In this document: positions 1 to 7,463 of the stretch, piece by piece | Numbering within the stretch: the stretch's first letter is position 1 | Layout: every line of letters starts with the position of its first letter | IMG/VR virus record: IMGVR_UViG_3300023179_000342 | Coordinates: 1-31,329 of that record | DNA length: 31,329 bases | Strand: one strand, 5' to 3' | From: a virus | Notes under the pieces: generated by a model | Told to the model about the DNA's origin: nothing | Databases searched by the model: none | The model's input: only the letters and a program-made list of their open reading frames with translations | Program-made: the position numbers and the translations under genes

Positions 1-44
1 TAGCAGCTAAAGCCGCACGTATTAAGAAAGCAAAGGAGCAATAA
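1..44 (+). CDS. 3' end of a plus-strand gene, probably the ERF-type single-strand annealing protein
   Basis: An open frame entering from the left edge reads AAKAARIKKAKEQ and stops at 42-44, directly before the exonuclease start at 45. The gene's GGAG-like ribosome site for the exonuclease (AAAGGAG, 33-38) lies inside it. Only 13 codons are visible, so no domain can be assigned. Assignment rests on context: a YqaJ exonuclease normally follows a single-strand annealing protein, and an ERF-like N-terminus begins at the right end of the window (31259). The lysine/alanine-rich tail is compatible with, but not diagnostic of, such proteins. Confidence 0.5.
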   Translation, partial: AAKAARIKKAKEQ

Positions 45-677
45 ATGATAGAAATGATAGAACAACGCACAGAAGAATGGTTTGCCGCACGTTTGGGCAA
101 AGTCACGGCAAGCAGGGTGGCTGACGTAATCGCCAAAACTAAGACAGGCTACAGCGCCAGCAGGGAAAATTACATGGCGCAACTGGTAGTTGAAAGGATT
201 ACCAATCAACCTACTGAGTCATACACAAATTCCGCTATGCAATGGGGCACAGACCAAGAGCCGTTTGCTAGGGCTGCATACGAACTTGCCAAGGGCGTAA
301 TTGTGGAAGAAGTAGGGTTTGTGCCTCACACCAACATTCCGATGGCAGGGGCTAGTCCTGATGGGTTTGTAGGAGTTAATGGCTTGGTAGAAATCAAATG
401 CCCCAACACGGCAACCATGATCGAAACCCTGCTAACCAAGAAATGCCCACAGAAATATTTCACGCAAATCCAGTTTCAGCTTGCCTGCACGGACAGGGTG
501 TTTTGCGACTATGTTGTGTTTGACCCACGTATGCCTAAACACTTGCAATTGTTTGTCACACGCATAGAACGTGATGAAGACTACATTGCACACATTGAAG
601 ATGAAATTCAGACTTTTCTTGAAGAAGTCGATCACAAAGTTAAATTGCTCAACTCGTTAGGAAATCCAAATGTCTAA
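45..677 (+). CDS. YqaJ-family viral recombinase (lambda-exonuclease-like 5'-3' exonuclease)
   Basis: A 210-residue protein of the YqaJ/lambda Exo family (PD-(D/E)XK fold), which resects dsDNA ends so that a partner annealing protein can pair the exposed strands. Visible family motifs: the N-terminal QRTEEWFAARLGKVTAS, MQWGTDQEPFAR (residues 65-76), the catalytic core SPDGFVG...LVEIKCP with D106, E116 and K118, and YFTQIQFQLACTD (138-150). Length is typical for the family. The ATG at 45 lies one base after the stop of the preceding gene and is served by AGGAGC; a second ATG four codons in is less well placed. It overlaps the next gene by 8 nt. With the ERF-like gene it forms a two-component recombination module, likely used for genome circularisation or repair. 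Confidence 0.9.
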   Translation: MIEMIEQRTEEWFAARLGKVTASRVADVIAKTKTGYSASRENYMAQLVVERITNQPTESYTNSAMQWGTDQEPFARAAYELAKGVIVEEVGFVPHTNIPMAGASPDGFVGVNGLVEIKCPNTATMIETLLTKKCPQKYFTQIQFQLACTDRVFCDYVVFDPRMPKHLQLFVTRIERDEDYIAHIEDEIQTFLEEVDHKVKLLNSLGNPNV

Positions 678-891
678 GCTCAAAAAAGAAATCTCCACCA
701 TTGTTGGCAATTACACCAACGCCCAAGGTCAGCAAAAGAACCGCTACCAACGAATCGGCAGCATCATCGAAACCAAAAGTGGCGATATGCTGAAGCTAGA
801 CGTAATTCCCTTGCGTGATGGTGGGTGGGACGGCTGGGCTTACTTGAACGATCCTAAACCTAAAGATTTGGGGTTTGATGATGAGTTTTGA
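670..891 (+). CDS. small conserved phage protein with acidic, SSB-like C-terminal tail
   Basis: A 73-residue protein, not assignable to a named family with certainty. It is rich in charged residues, has a central GWDGWAYLNDPKPK segment and ends in LGFDDEF. Proteins of this appearance are common beside phage recombination genes. The acidic-aromatic tail resembles the DDxPF-type tips by which ssDNA-binding proteins recruit partners, but no OB fold can be recognised by eye and the protein is short for one. The gene overlaps the exonuclease by 8 nt and the next gene by about 14 nt, so it is translationally coupled in the recombination operon. A role in recombination or replication is inference from context. 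Confidence 0.65.
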   Translation: MSKLKKEISTIVGNYTNAQGQQKNRYQRIGSIIETKSGDMLKLDVIPLRDGGWDGWAYLNDPKPKDLGFDDEF

Positions 892-1174
892 ACACATTAG
901 AGCCAGGTCTTCAGACCCTATCACATCATTCATGGCGGCTGACGCCGTTCCTAAATTTGCTAACAAGCACGTCAATACGATTATGGAATGCTTGGCAAAG
1001 CACGGGCCGCTAGGCAAAGATGGCATTGCCAAACACACGGGGCTTGATGGCGTTCAGATTTCTAGGCGGCTGCCTGAACTGCAAAAAGACGGTTTAATTA
1101 TGCTGACAGGAAAAACTGTCAAATCTAGTACAGGCAACCAAGAACGTGAATGGAGGCTTGCAATACCATGTTAG
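878..1174 (+). CDS. winged-helix DNA-binding protein
   Basis: About 98 residues with a MarR/ArsR-like winged-helix arrangement: a helix NKHVNTIMECLAKHGPLGKDGIA, a helix-turn-helix around IAKHTGLDGVQISRRLPELQKDGLI, and a wing (LTGKTVKSSTGNQEREWRL). The frame opens with TTG at 875, but the ATG at 878 or the adjacent ATG at 881 is the more likely start. The start overlaps the end of the preceding small gene. It probably binds DNA as a small regulator or replication accessory factor; its target is unknown. Similar wHTH proteins are common in phage early operons. It ends in an overlap with the membrane miniprotein at 1168. Confidence 0.75.
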   Translation: MMSFEHIRARSSDPITSFMAADAVPKFANKHVNTIMECLAKHGPLGKDGIAKHTGLDGVQISRRLPELQKDGLIMLTGKTVKSSTGNQEREWRLAIPC

Positions 1175-1254
1175 AAATCGTTTTATTGTTGCTGTTAGGT
1201 GGTGCGGTGCTGTTATTGGCGGTTTTGGTTGCCTTTAACATTTTTAAAGACTAA
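1168..1254 (+). CDS. 28-residue single-span membrane miniprotein
   Basis: An ATG at 1168-1170, overlapping the end of the winged-helix gene by 7 nt, opens a frame of 28 codons that is almost wholly hydrophobic (LEIVLLLLLGGAVLLLAVLV) and ends NIFKD. The coupling, the clean membrane helix and the charged tail suggest a real small membrane protein, although a chance frame cannot be excluded at this length. It is the last plus-strand gene and its stop overlaps the stop of the convergent endolysin gene by 4 nt (1251-1254). Function unknown; possibilities include a small holin/antiholin partner or an early membrane effector. Confidence 0.5.
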   Translation: MLEIVLLLLLGGAVLLLAVLVAFNIFKD

Positions 1255-1760
1255 GCCAATTTTTTGCTTTCGTCTTCAACTTCCGCAACACGCCTAGTCC
1301 AACCCCTGCCGAAATCACCGAAAGTAGGCAGGCTTTCTAGAAATCTTTGCCGTGTATCGGTAAATTTTTCTATGGTTTGTTGTGTGGGCTTGCCTTTAAC
1401 TGCAGCCAAAGTTGCAGGGCCAATCAATCCATCATCTTTTACGCCTACCGTTTGTTGTAACAAGCGTATAGCCCTGCCAGCGCCTGAATTGACTGCACAA
1501 TCAAAAACACACAAATCAACACCGGCAGGCAGATCATCACCCTTAACAGCGTCCCAATAACGCTGTTTGTAGAGTGGTGCAACCATTTCGGGCGTAAGTG
1601 ACCGCATGGCTTGTTCATCTACTTCATGCCCTACAAATGCTTCCCAAACCCTTTTGGTAACACCAAGATTGGTGATGCCGCCTGGGTCTTTAGGATGATT
1701 GACAAACCCGCCTTCGTGCTTGAGCAGGGCAGCTAAAGCAGTCTGAAAGTTCTGTTTCAT
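1251..1760 (-). CDS. GH108-family endolysin (N-acetylmuramidase)
   Basis: A 169-residue lysozyme-like protein of glycosyl hydrolase family 108, which cleaves the glycan strands of peptidoglycan at host lysis. The diagnostic N-terminal catalytic motif HEGG is present with E16, followed by DPGGITNLGVT (25-35). The C-terminal half (DGLIGPATLAAV...) matches the peptidoglycan-binding domain normally fused to this enzyme. Length is typical. No signal peptide or N-terminal membrane anchor is seen, so release through the upstream holin is expected. The ATG at 1760 overlaps the holin stop by one base (TGATG), indicating coupled translation. It is the last gene of the leftward late operon; no clear terminator follows before the convergent plus-strand genes. 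Confidence 0.9.
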   Translation of the reverse strand: MKQNFQTALAALLKHEGGFVNHPKDPGGITNLGVTKRVWEAFVGHEVDEQAMRSLTPEMVAPLYKQRYWDAVKGDDLPAGVDLCVFDCAVNSGAGRAIRLLQQTVGVKDDGLIGPATLAAVKGKPTQQTIEKFTDTRQRFLESLPTFGDFGRGWTRRVAEVEDESKKLA

Positions 1761-1924
1761 CAGTCAGGTGTAACTGCGCCAATCAAACCCGCAATGGCCA
1801 ACCCTGCAGAGACAATCATGTCGGCCATGGCAGGGGCAATTGGCACACCAATAGCAGTCAGCAACAAAATAATGCCGCGCCATGTGGAAGATTCCTTAAG
1901 ACGTTCTAAAACATAGTTTTTCAT
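1760..1924 (-). CDS. small holin
   Basis: A 54-residue protein. A polar N-terminus with positive charge (MKNYVLERLKESSTWRG) is followed by two hydrophobic segments: IILLLTAIGVPIAPAM and MIVSAGLAIAGLIGAV. This fits a two-span class II holin, which forms the inner-membrane lesion that lets the endolysin out. Similar short proteins starting with an ESSTWRG-like segment are common beside phage lysozymes. Start and stop both overlap neighbours: ATGA with the upstream 73-residue gene (1921-1924) and TGATG with the endolysin. Function is inferred from size, topology and position. Confidence 0.75.
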   Translation of the reverse strand: MKNYVLERLKESSTWRGIILLLTAIGVPIAPAMADMIVSAGLAIAGLIGAVTPD

Positions 1925-2142
1925 TTGTCGGCCTTTCGATCAAGTTTGTCAAAAATTTGCTTGCAGATTTCTTTTAGCTCATCAACATCCCTGCGGTAAT
2001 CGTCCTTTGCTACGTAACGCTGCGGAAAATCCTCTAGTCTATCTTCTAACCTGTTAAGACTTTTGGTGATGTTGTTCAGTACCCAGCCTGCCAAAAAACC
2101 AGCACAGGTCACAACGATATTAAATACTTGTTGATTGTCCAT
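1921..2142 (-). CDS. membrane-anchored coiled-coil protein of the lysis cassette
   Basis: A 73-residue protein with one N-terminal hydrophobic segment (VFNIVVTCAGFLAGWVL) followed by a charged helical stretch (LNRLEDRLEDFPQRYVAKDD, then DELKEICKQIFDKLDRKADK). Proteins with this plan (FPQRYVAKDDYRRD-type centre and DKLDRKADK-type end) are widespread in phage lysis regions without a settled function. An N-terminal anchor plus a coiled coil would also suit an inner-membrane spanin-like protein, but it is short and no partner outer-membrane lipoprotein gene is nested in or beside it. It sits between the ejection protein and the holin, overlapping both (TAATG at 2142; ATGA at 1921). Confidence 0.65.
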   Translation of the reverse strand: MDNQQVFNIVVTCAGFLAGWVLNNITKSLNRLEDRLEDFPQRYVAKDDYRRDVDELKEICKQIFDKLDRKADK

Positions 2143-4520
2143 TACATTTCACTAAGTTTGTTTTTGCCGGTTTGTTTTGTGCCTGCACCAAGCTCCAATG
2201 CTTTGCGTGTTTCAGCTTCTGCGGCACGTCTTGCTCTCATTTCCATTACAGATGTTCCAAGTTGCAAGCCAGGCACGGCTACGTTCAAACCTTTTTCAAT
2301 ACCAGCTTGAGCCAAACCACCAGCTTTTTCAGCCAATGCACCTACCAAAGTGTTGCTGTTGTTTACAAACGCACCACGGGGCTGCGCTTGGGTGTAACGA
2401 GCCACGTTACCTAGTGTCTTAAGTTGTGAGGCGGTTTCAGGGTTAAAAATCTCTTGCACGTTTTTAACGTCATCCAAACGCTTCAATGCTGTGTTGTATC
2501 CCTTTTGGGTAAAGTTGCCTTGTCCATCAACAATGCCTGCCTTGTCTGTAAGCCAATTGATAGTTCCTGCAGCCATGTGTTGATGTGCAGGCGAATCTTT
2601 GCCAAGATTATTGACCATTGTTTGGATGTTCTTGTTTACACCATTGACAACAAACTTATCAATAAACTTGTCTGCGGGTACAGCGTCATCTACGGCTGCT
2701 TTATAAGCAGGGTCTTTTTTCAGTAAATCAAACCGTGCTTTAGCCAAAGTCCTAGCTTTGTCAGCCAAGGGTTTTAAGGCTGATGCGCCGCCTTGTAGTG
2801 GCAAATCTTCCAATGCCTGACGCACAATGCTTGATGCTTGCGCTGCATTCCCGTCACCGCTACGTTCTGCCTTACGGATTTCTGATGCCAAGTTGGTACG
2901 CATCGCCTCAAACTGCTCAAACGTCATTGGTTCGGTTTTAAACCGTTCAAGCTGCTTGGCAATAGATGGGGGCAAGAATTCTGTTTTAAGTTTCTTACCC
3001 AATGCGGCTTCAGCGTTTTTGGCTATGGTTGCGCCATCAACAGGAAATTGACCGCCGTTGGCATCTTCCAATGCTTTGTAAGCAGCACGAATGTCTGTGT
3101 TTTTGGTTTCGTCTAGTGCTTTATAGGCGTCAATGATGCCTTGGCTGTTTTCTATGGTCTTTGTTCCATAGACATCAGGTGCGGCTTTTTCCCGAATCAA
3201 TCCTAAATTTTCAATAAGCTGACCATTTTGTTCATTGAACCGCTGCGCCAATTCAGGGTCTTTGCCTCTGCGGTTTTGTTCATTGGACAATTTAACAATG
3301 TCGCCTGTAGCTTGACCTCTCGTAAGACGCACGGGCACAGGCAAAGAATCAGCTTCAATGTGCCGCATAAATGTGGGTACATTGGTCTTTTCTACCGGAA
3401 TTGCAGACAAGGCTTTTTGTAGTTCAGGCGTAGCAACCGACAAAGCCTGTTTGATAGTCACCTCATCAGGCACAGCGGCAGCGCCAAGACTTTTTCTTTG
3501 GGCTTCTTGTGTTCCAGCTATGGTTGCGCTAGTTGCTGGCAAAACAGTTTGTTTAGGTGGCGTTAATTGAGCTTTGTTTGCCTCAAATCGAGATTGCATT
3601 ACTTGCACTTGCTGGGGGGTCATAACTTCACCCTTGGCAGTTTTTTCAGCAATAGCAGCACGGACGGATGGAGGCAGATTTACATCTACGGCCATTGCTT
3701 TTTGCATTTCCAATGGATTTGCCAAATTACCTTTTAATGCATTCGTTGTTTGAATAGCTGGTTTTTTTACAAAAGGCAAAGCCATAGTCAAAGCATTAAA
3801 GCCTTGCTCAATGTCAGTTGGACTAATTCCTGTTTTTTCGCTTGCAAACTCTGCGCCTTTTTTGATTGCGCCACCTATGAACTCCATTGCTTGTGATGGC
3901 AACGATTCTTTATAAGCCTGTGTTTCTGCCAAACCGGTTAAACGACCAATTGGGTTGGCAATAGCACCAGCAAGTTTTTGAGATGATTCTGTGGCTTCTT
4001 TGTCTGTTAATCCAAAAGCGCGTCCTGCCCAATATCCACCAGTTCCAGCTATTGCCGATGGCAAATTGGCAACAACGTCTGCGGCAGATGCTAAAAATGC
4101 AGGGCCAGTTGTTTTGGCTTTTTCTTCATTTTGGAAAAATTTTTCTTTTAGCTTTTGAACTTCTGACTTTTCTTTAACAGATTCTGTAGGCGCTTCAGCT
4201 ATGGCTTGACCTGTCAAAGCCTTTTCCCACATATCTGCCGTGCTAAATGCAAGTGCGGCAGGAGCAGCAGGAGCAGGAGCAGCCGTTGGTGCGTTTTTAG
4301 ACTTAGCTGAAATCTCTCTTAACAAAGCATTGACATCGCCTTGCAAACGTGCTTTTTGCTGTGGGTCTGTGGTTTTGCTTAGTGCGTCTTGGGCTTTTCT
4401 TAGCTCGCCCTGAATGACCTGCAAAGCCTCGGTGTCACGCTCGGCTTGCACGTTCTTTGGAACTTGCGTTCCTACAGATTTGCCTGTAAGGGCTTGCTCC
4501 CAAAGATCAGCGGTTGCCAT
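2142..4520 (-). CDS. large ejection (internal virion) protein, gp16-like by position
   Basis: A 792-residue alanine/lysine/glutamine-rich, largely helical protein. It is the third and largest of three consecutive genes in the same order as the P22 ejection proteins gp7-gp20-gp16, so it probably leaves the capsid with the genome and helps DNA cross the host envelope. A glycine/alanine-rich segment near residues 140-170 (FLASAADVVANLPSAIAGTG) could insert in membrane. The N-terminus holds a duplicated motif: TADLWEQALTG (3-13) and TADMWEKALTG (94-104), separated by an Ala/Pro-rich linker (about 79-90). The start overlaps the upstream stop (TAATG at 4520). P22 gp16 is about 609 residues, so this one is longer. 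Sequence identity to gp16 was not established. Confidence 0.65.
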   Translation of the reverse strand: MATADLWEQALTGKSVGTQVPKNVQAERDTEALQVIQGELRKAQDALSKTTDPQQKARLQGDVNALLREISAKSKNAPTAAPAPAAPAALAFSTADMWEKALTGQAIAEAPTESVKEKSEVQKLKEKFFQNEEKAKTTGPAFLASAADVVANLPSAIAGTGGYWAGRAFGLTDKEATESSQKLAGAIANPIGRLTGLAETQAYKESLPSQAMEFIGGAIKKGAEFASEKTGISPTDIEQGFNALTMALPFVKKPAIQTTNALKGNLANPLEMQKAMAVDVNLPPSVRAAIAEKTAKGEVMTPQQVQVMQSRFEANKAQLTPPKQTVLPATSATIAGTQEAQRKSLGAAAVPDEVTIKQALSVATPELQKALSAIPVEKTNVPTFMRHIEADSLPVPVRLTRGQATGDIVKLSNEQNRRGKDPELAQRFNEQNGQLIENLGLIREKAAPDVYGTKTIENSQGIIDAYKALDETKNTDIRAAYKALEDANGGQFPVDGATIAKNAEAALGKKLKTEFLPPSIAKQLERFKTEPMTFEQFEAMRTNLASEIRKAERSGDGNAAQASSIVRQALEDLPLQGGASALKPLADKARTLAKARFDLLKKDPAYKAAVDDAVPADKFIDKFVVNGVNKNIQTMVNNLGKDSPAHQHMAAGTINWLTDKAGIVDGQGNFTQKGYNTALKRLDDVKNVQEIFNPETASQLKTLGNVARYTQAQPRGAFVNNSNTLVGALAEKAGGLAQAGIEKGLNVAVPGLQLGTSVMEMRARRAAEAETRKALELGAGTKQTGKNKLSEM

Positions 4521-6025
4521 TACCGTATCACTCCAAGCTGTCTTGCCAATCTAATTTTGGCAAGCATATCTTCTTTTTCTTTTGGCGACATGGCTTGTGC
4601 AGCTTTTGCGACTTCTTCAGCAGTCATATCTTGGAAAATGCGCGGATCGGCAATTTGATTAAATTGCAGTTGTTTTTGGGCATATTGAGCCGCATCATTT
4701 TGTGCAGGCGTTAAAAAGTTTGCTCTTGCTAATTTCATGTTTTCTATGCCAATCATTTGATTAGCAATAGCAAGAATAGCTTTTTCGTTCAGTTTCTTGT
4801 TTGGTGTCGCAACTTCAGCCAATGCCCTTGCAGCATCTGTGTTGCCGCCAGCAAGAGCCAACAATGCAGAATTTTTAGCCAATTCTTCTGTATTAACTTT
4901 TTCTTGCTCATATGCAGGAATGCCAATAGCGTTAAGGATTCCTGCTGCCAATTCTTTGCGCTGACCGCCTACGCCTGTAAAGGATTCGGGTGCAAATTTT
5001 TTAATGTTTTGGAAAATGGCAATTCTTGGTTGTGCTTCTGCAGCATCTTTGACCGTTGTTTTAAAGTCTTCAGAAATAGAAGCACCACCTGCACCAAGCA
5101 AACTTGTTTGTGCAGGGCCAAGACCCGTAACCATAGGCTGATTACCACGTTGCGACATAGGGCCAACCAATTGAGTTTGACCAGTTGGGGTAACAATTTG
5201 TTGAGTTGGCGGTATTTGTGTTTCAAATGCAGTACCAGGCAAAATCTGACCTGGCAAATAAGGCCCAAATTGCCCTGTTTGTACAGTAGCACCGCCTGCG
5301 CCTGTGTTGATTCCTATACCTGTCGGCTGCATTGCAGACAAACGTGAGCCTTGATCTAAAGTTGTAAGCAGCTTGTCTTTTAGAAATTGTCTTAAACCTG
5401 CGGGGTTTTTTGCTTCTGCAAGGTAAGGAGCAATCAATTCTTTGGCACGTTCTTTAGGTATGCCCAATGCTCTAGCTTGTTCATCAGCATAGCTTAGAAG
5501 TTTTTTTTCAAGCGCTTCAGGTGCTATGGCTTCAGGAGTTTGCTCTGAAGCAATGATTAAAGGATTGTTTATCAGGGACGTTAGCCTGCTTGCAATGCCT
5601 AAAACTTGCTTGTTTGCAAAGTCTTGTTCTGCGGATCGCGTTCCGATAGCGCTCGTTTTAAATGTTTCCTGTGCACCAAAAGAGCCTGCCATGTCTTTTA
5701 GGTAGCTCAATCCCATTAAAGGCGCAACTTCGCTTGTAATTTTGGCTGCTTTTACAGGGTCATATTCGCCATTGGTTGTGTAAAGACTAGGATTAGCCAT
5801 CACAGCTTGCATATTGCGGCGTTCTTTGTCTTTTTGTTCTTCAACGGACAAAGCAATTTGTCCCGTCCTAGCGGCTTGTTGTTGCTGCTGCAGAGCCAAA
5901 GGATTAGTTTGCTCGGCTTGTTGGTAAGCCTGTGCACCACGTACAACATTTATCATGTCGCCAAGGCTCATGCCTTGTATAGGACGTATTTGTGTGCCTA
6001 TGGGTTGGATGTTGAAATCAGCCAT
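4520..6025 (-). CDS. ejection (internal virion) protein, gp20-like by position
   Basis: A 501-residue Gln/Ala-rich, predominantly helical protein with low-complexity stretches (LALQQQQQAARTGQIALS, residues 43-60) and a Gly/Thr/Pro-rich middle (about 230-300). No enzymatic motif is seen. It lies between the gp7-like gene (8-nt overlap at its start) and the large ejection protein (TAATG overlap at its end), matching the order of P22 genes 7-20-16; P22 gp20 is 471 residues. The likely role is an internal virion protein delivered during infection. The call is based on size, composition and gene order. Confidence 0.65.
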   Translation of the reverse strand: MADFNIQPIGTQIRPIQGMSLGDMINVVRGAQAYQQAEQTNPLALQQQQQAARTGQIALSVEEQKDKERRNMQAVMANPSLYTTNGEYDPVKAAKITSEVAPLMGLSYLKDMAGSFGAQETFKTSAIGTRSAEQDFANKQVLGIASRLTSLINNPLIIASEQTPEAIAPEALEKKLLSYADEQARALGIPKERAKELIAPYLAEAKNPAGLRQFLKDKLLTTLDQGSRLSAMQPTGIGINTGAGGATVQTGQFGPYLPGQILPGTAFETQIPPTQQIVTPTGQTQLVGPMSQRGNQPMVTGLGPAQTSLLGAGGASISEDFKTTVKDAAEAQPRIAIFQNIKKFAPESFTGVGGQRKELAAGILNAIGIPAYEQEKVNTEELAKNSALLALAGGNTDAARALAEVATPNKKLNEKAILAIANQMIGIENMKLARANFLTPAQNDAAQYAQKQLQFNQIADPRIFQDMTAEEVAKAAQAMSPKEKEDMLAKIRLARQLGVIR

Positions 6026-6764
6026 TTGGTCTACCTATTGCGTTGTATGCATTCATAAAATTGCTCCCCGATACATCACCTGTATAAGAAGATGGCCCTA
6101 AATTAACGCCAGCAGGTCGAATCAAAGATGCCAAGGTTGCTGCATTGCCAATATTAGACAAACCCCCTGCCATAGCATTAGCTGCACCAATTTGACCCGC
6201 ACCTGCGGCTGTAGCACCTCCTATGCCCAACTGACCAATGTTGGCGGCTGTGGTTTGACCTAACGTTTGCGCTTGACCTTGTGATGTTTGACCAATTCCA
6301 GCCAAGTTGCTCAACCTATTGTAAATGTCGGTCTGTTGATTGCGCCAATTGCTTAAAGCATCTTGATAAGCCCCTTGAGCCAAGCCGGTAGCAAACTTTT
6401 GACGCGCAAGGTCAACGTTAGAGCCTGGACTTCCTACGTTCATATTTTGGCTTACAGCCCCAAGACCTTGCTGCCTAATAAATTCATAATTGGGGGCAAG
6501 ATTAGTTTGCAAATCAGCAGGTGTAAATGTTTTTGTAAACTGTGGCAACATCTGTTGAATGTTGGTCAATGCGCCGTAGCCTGCTTGCCTATAAGGAGCT
6601 TGTTGGGCATTGAGAATGTCAAACATTTCCCGTTGCTGACGGGCGGCATCACTAGCGGCTTGAACTTGACCTGCTGCGGCAGATTCGGCAGCACCAGCTT
6701 GACGCTGCGAACCCATGTACCCTAAAAGTGCGCTTCCACCAATTGCTACGGCAACCCAACTCAT
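6018..6764 (-). CDS. DNA transfer/ejection protein, gp7-like
   Basis: A 248-residue protein starting with a hydrophobic Gly/Ala segment (MSWVAVAIGGSALLGYMGSQ), then QAGAAESAAAGQVQAASDAA, a QQREMFDILNAQQAPYRQAG segment and a Gly/Ala/Gln-rich tail. These features are typical of phage DNA-transfer proteins placed like P22 gp7 (229 residues). It is ejected with the DNA and probably interacts with the host membrane. It lies one base downstream of the cupin-like gene's stop and overlaps the gp20-like gene by 8 nt. The repetitive Ala/Gly/Gln composition of the C-terminal 80 residues suggests a flexible region. Confidence 0.75.
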   Translation of the reverse strand: MSWVAVAIGGSALLGYMGSQRQAGAAESAAAGQVQAASDAARQQREMFDILNAQQAPYRQAGYGALTNIQQMLPQFTKTFTPADLQTNLAPNYEFIRQQGLGAVSQNMNVGSPGSNVDLARQKFATGLAQGAYQDALSNWRNQQTDIYNRLSNLAGIGQTSQGQAQTLGQTTAANIGQLGIGGATAAGAGQIGAANAMAGGLSNIGNAATLASLIRPAGVNLGPSSYTGDVSGSNFMNAYNAIGRPNG

Positions 6765-6765
6765 A

Positions 6766-7203
6766 TCATTCTCCTGTTAACTTTTTGAGATCATTTCGAG
6801 CATCAAAAAGCGCGGTTTCATCCGGCTCGATCAATTCAGCCTCAATTTCATCAAGGTCGGTCTTATCAGTTCTGTGAATGGTGATGCCTATTGCATCGGT
6901 CACAGCCAGAGTCACCCGCTTAGTACCAGGCTTGGATTCGATAACGTCACCTGCCTGCAAACGCTTCATGCCGTTTTCTGTCCATGCAATTATTTCACCT
7001 TTTGCACATAAAAAAAAGTGCGGCTCTTTATGTACTTTGCCCACAATCAATGTGCCTGCAGGACGGTAAAGTTTTCGCATATACATACCAGGGCTAAATT
7101 GATGTTCAGTCACCAATTCGGCTTGCGGCATAGCAGCCATTTCTGACTGCAAACGGTCAACTTGCTCACGGCTTACAAAAGCAGGTAGTTCTAAATCATT
7201 CAA
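6766..7203 (-). CDS. cupin-fold phage protein in the head/tail cluster
   Basis: A 145-residue protein whose middle reads as a small beta barrel: LVTEHQFSPGMYMRKLYRPA, TLIVGKVHKEPHFFLCAKGE, MKRLQAGDVIESKPGTKRV and a final IGITIHRT strand. The H...H...G pattern and the PG-type turns fit a cupin-like double-stranded beta helix. The acidic C-terminus (DLDEIEAELIEPDE) is probably helical. Such genes recur in phage structural operons with unknown function; here it occupies the place where P22 has gene 14 (head assembly), between the gp10-like and gp7-like genes, but homology to gp14 is not claimed. It overlaps the upstream gene by 4 nt. Confidence 0.6.
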   Translation of the reverse strand: MNDLELPAFVSREQVDRLQSEMAAMPQAELVTEHQFSPGMYMRKLYRPAGTLIVGKVHKEPHFFLCAKGEIIAWTENGMKRLQAGDVIESKPGTKRVTLAVTDAIGITIHRTDKTDLDEIEAELIEPDETALFDARNDLKKLTGE

Positions 7204-7463
7204 AACGTACCCCCACCAATCCCGTTTAAAGCAGTCAGGCTTGTGAACTTACCTGCTGCAGGTGTGGTCAATCCAATTGTGGAATTGTTGATTGCCACGT
7301 TTTGGATTGTTCCACCATTGATCACCACCGTGTTTACGGTTTGCGTCCAAACGTTAGGGTTCATCAGCCACAACAACCAAGGTTGACTCGGCCTGCCTGT
7401 CGTCACATCCAAAAATGGACTATATGGAATGTTGACGTTGTTGTTGGGTAATGTGGTGGCCAT
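7200..7463 (-). CDS. short fibre/adaptor-like structural protein
   Basis: An 87-residue protein with a polar start, a tryptophan-rich segment (PSQPWLLWLMNPNVWTQ) and a C-terminal repeat-like module (VAINNSTIGLTTPAAGKFTS) ending GIGGGTF. The STIGLTTPAAGKFTSL pattern is the module typical of phage tail-fibre shafts, and the GGTF end is shared with the 707-residue fibre at 14015-16138. It follows the gp10-like gene with a one-base overlap, the place P22 uses for the gene 26 tail needle, but it is far too short to be a normal needle. Most likely a small virion protein or fibre adaptor. Confidence 0.6.
   Translation of the reverse strand: MATTLPNNNVNIPYSPFLDVTTGRPSQPWLLWLMNPNVWTQTVNTVVINGGTIQNVAINNSTIGLTTPAAGKFTSLTALNGIGGGTF

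Noticed and set aside
4757-5347. Plus-strand 196-codon frame under the gp20-like gene
   Set aside because: Cysteine/phenylalanine-rich composition without family pattern, wholly opposite a well-supported gene chain joined by overlapping start/stop codons.
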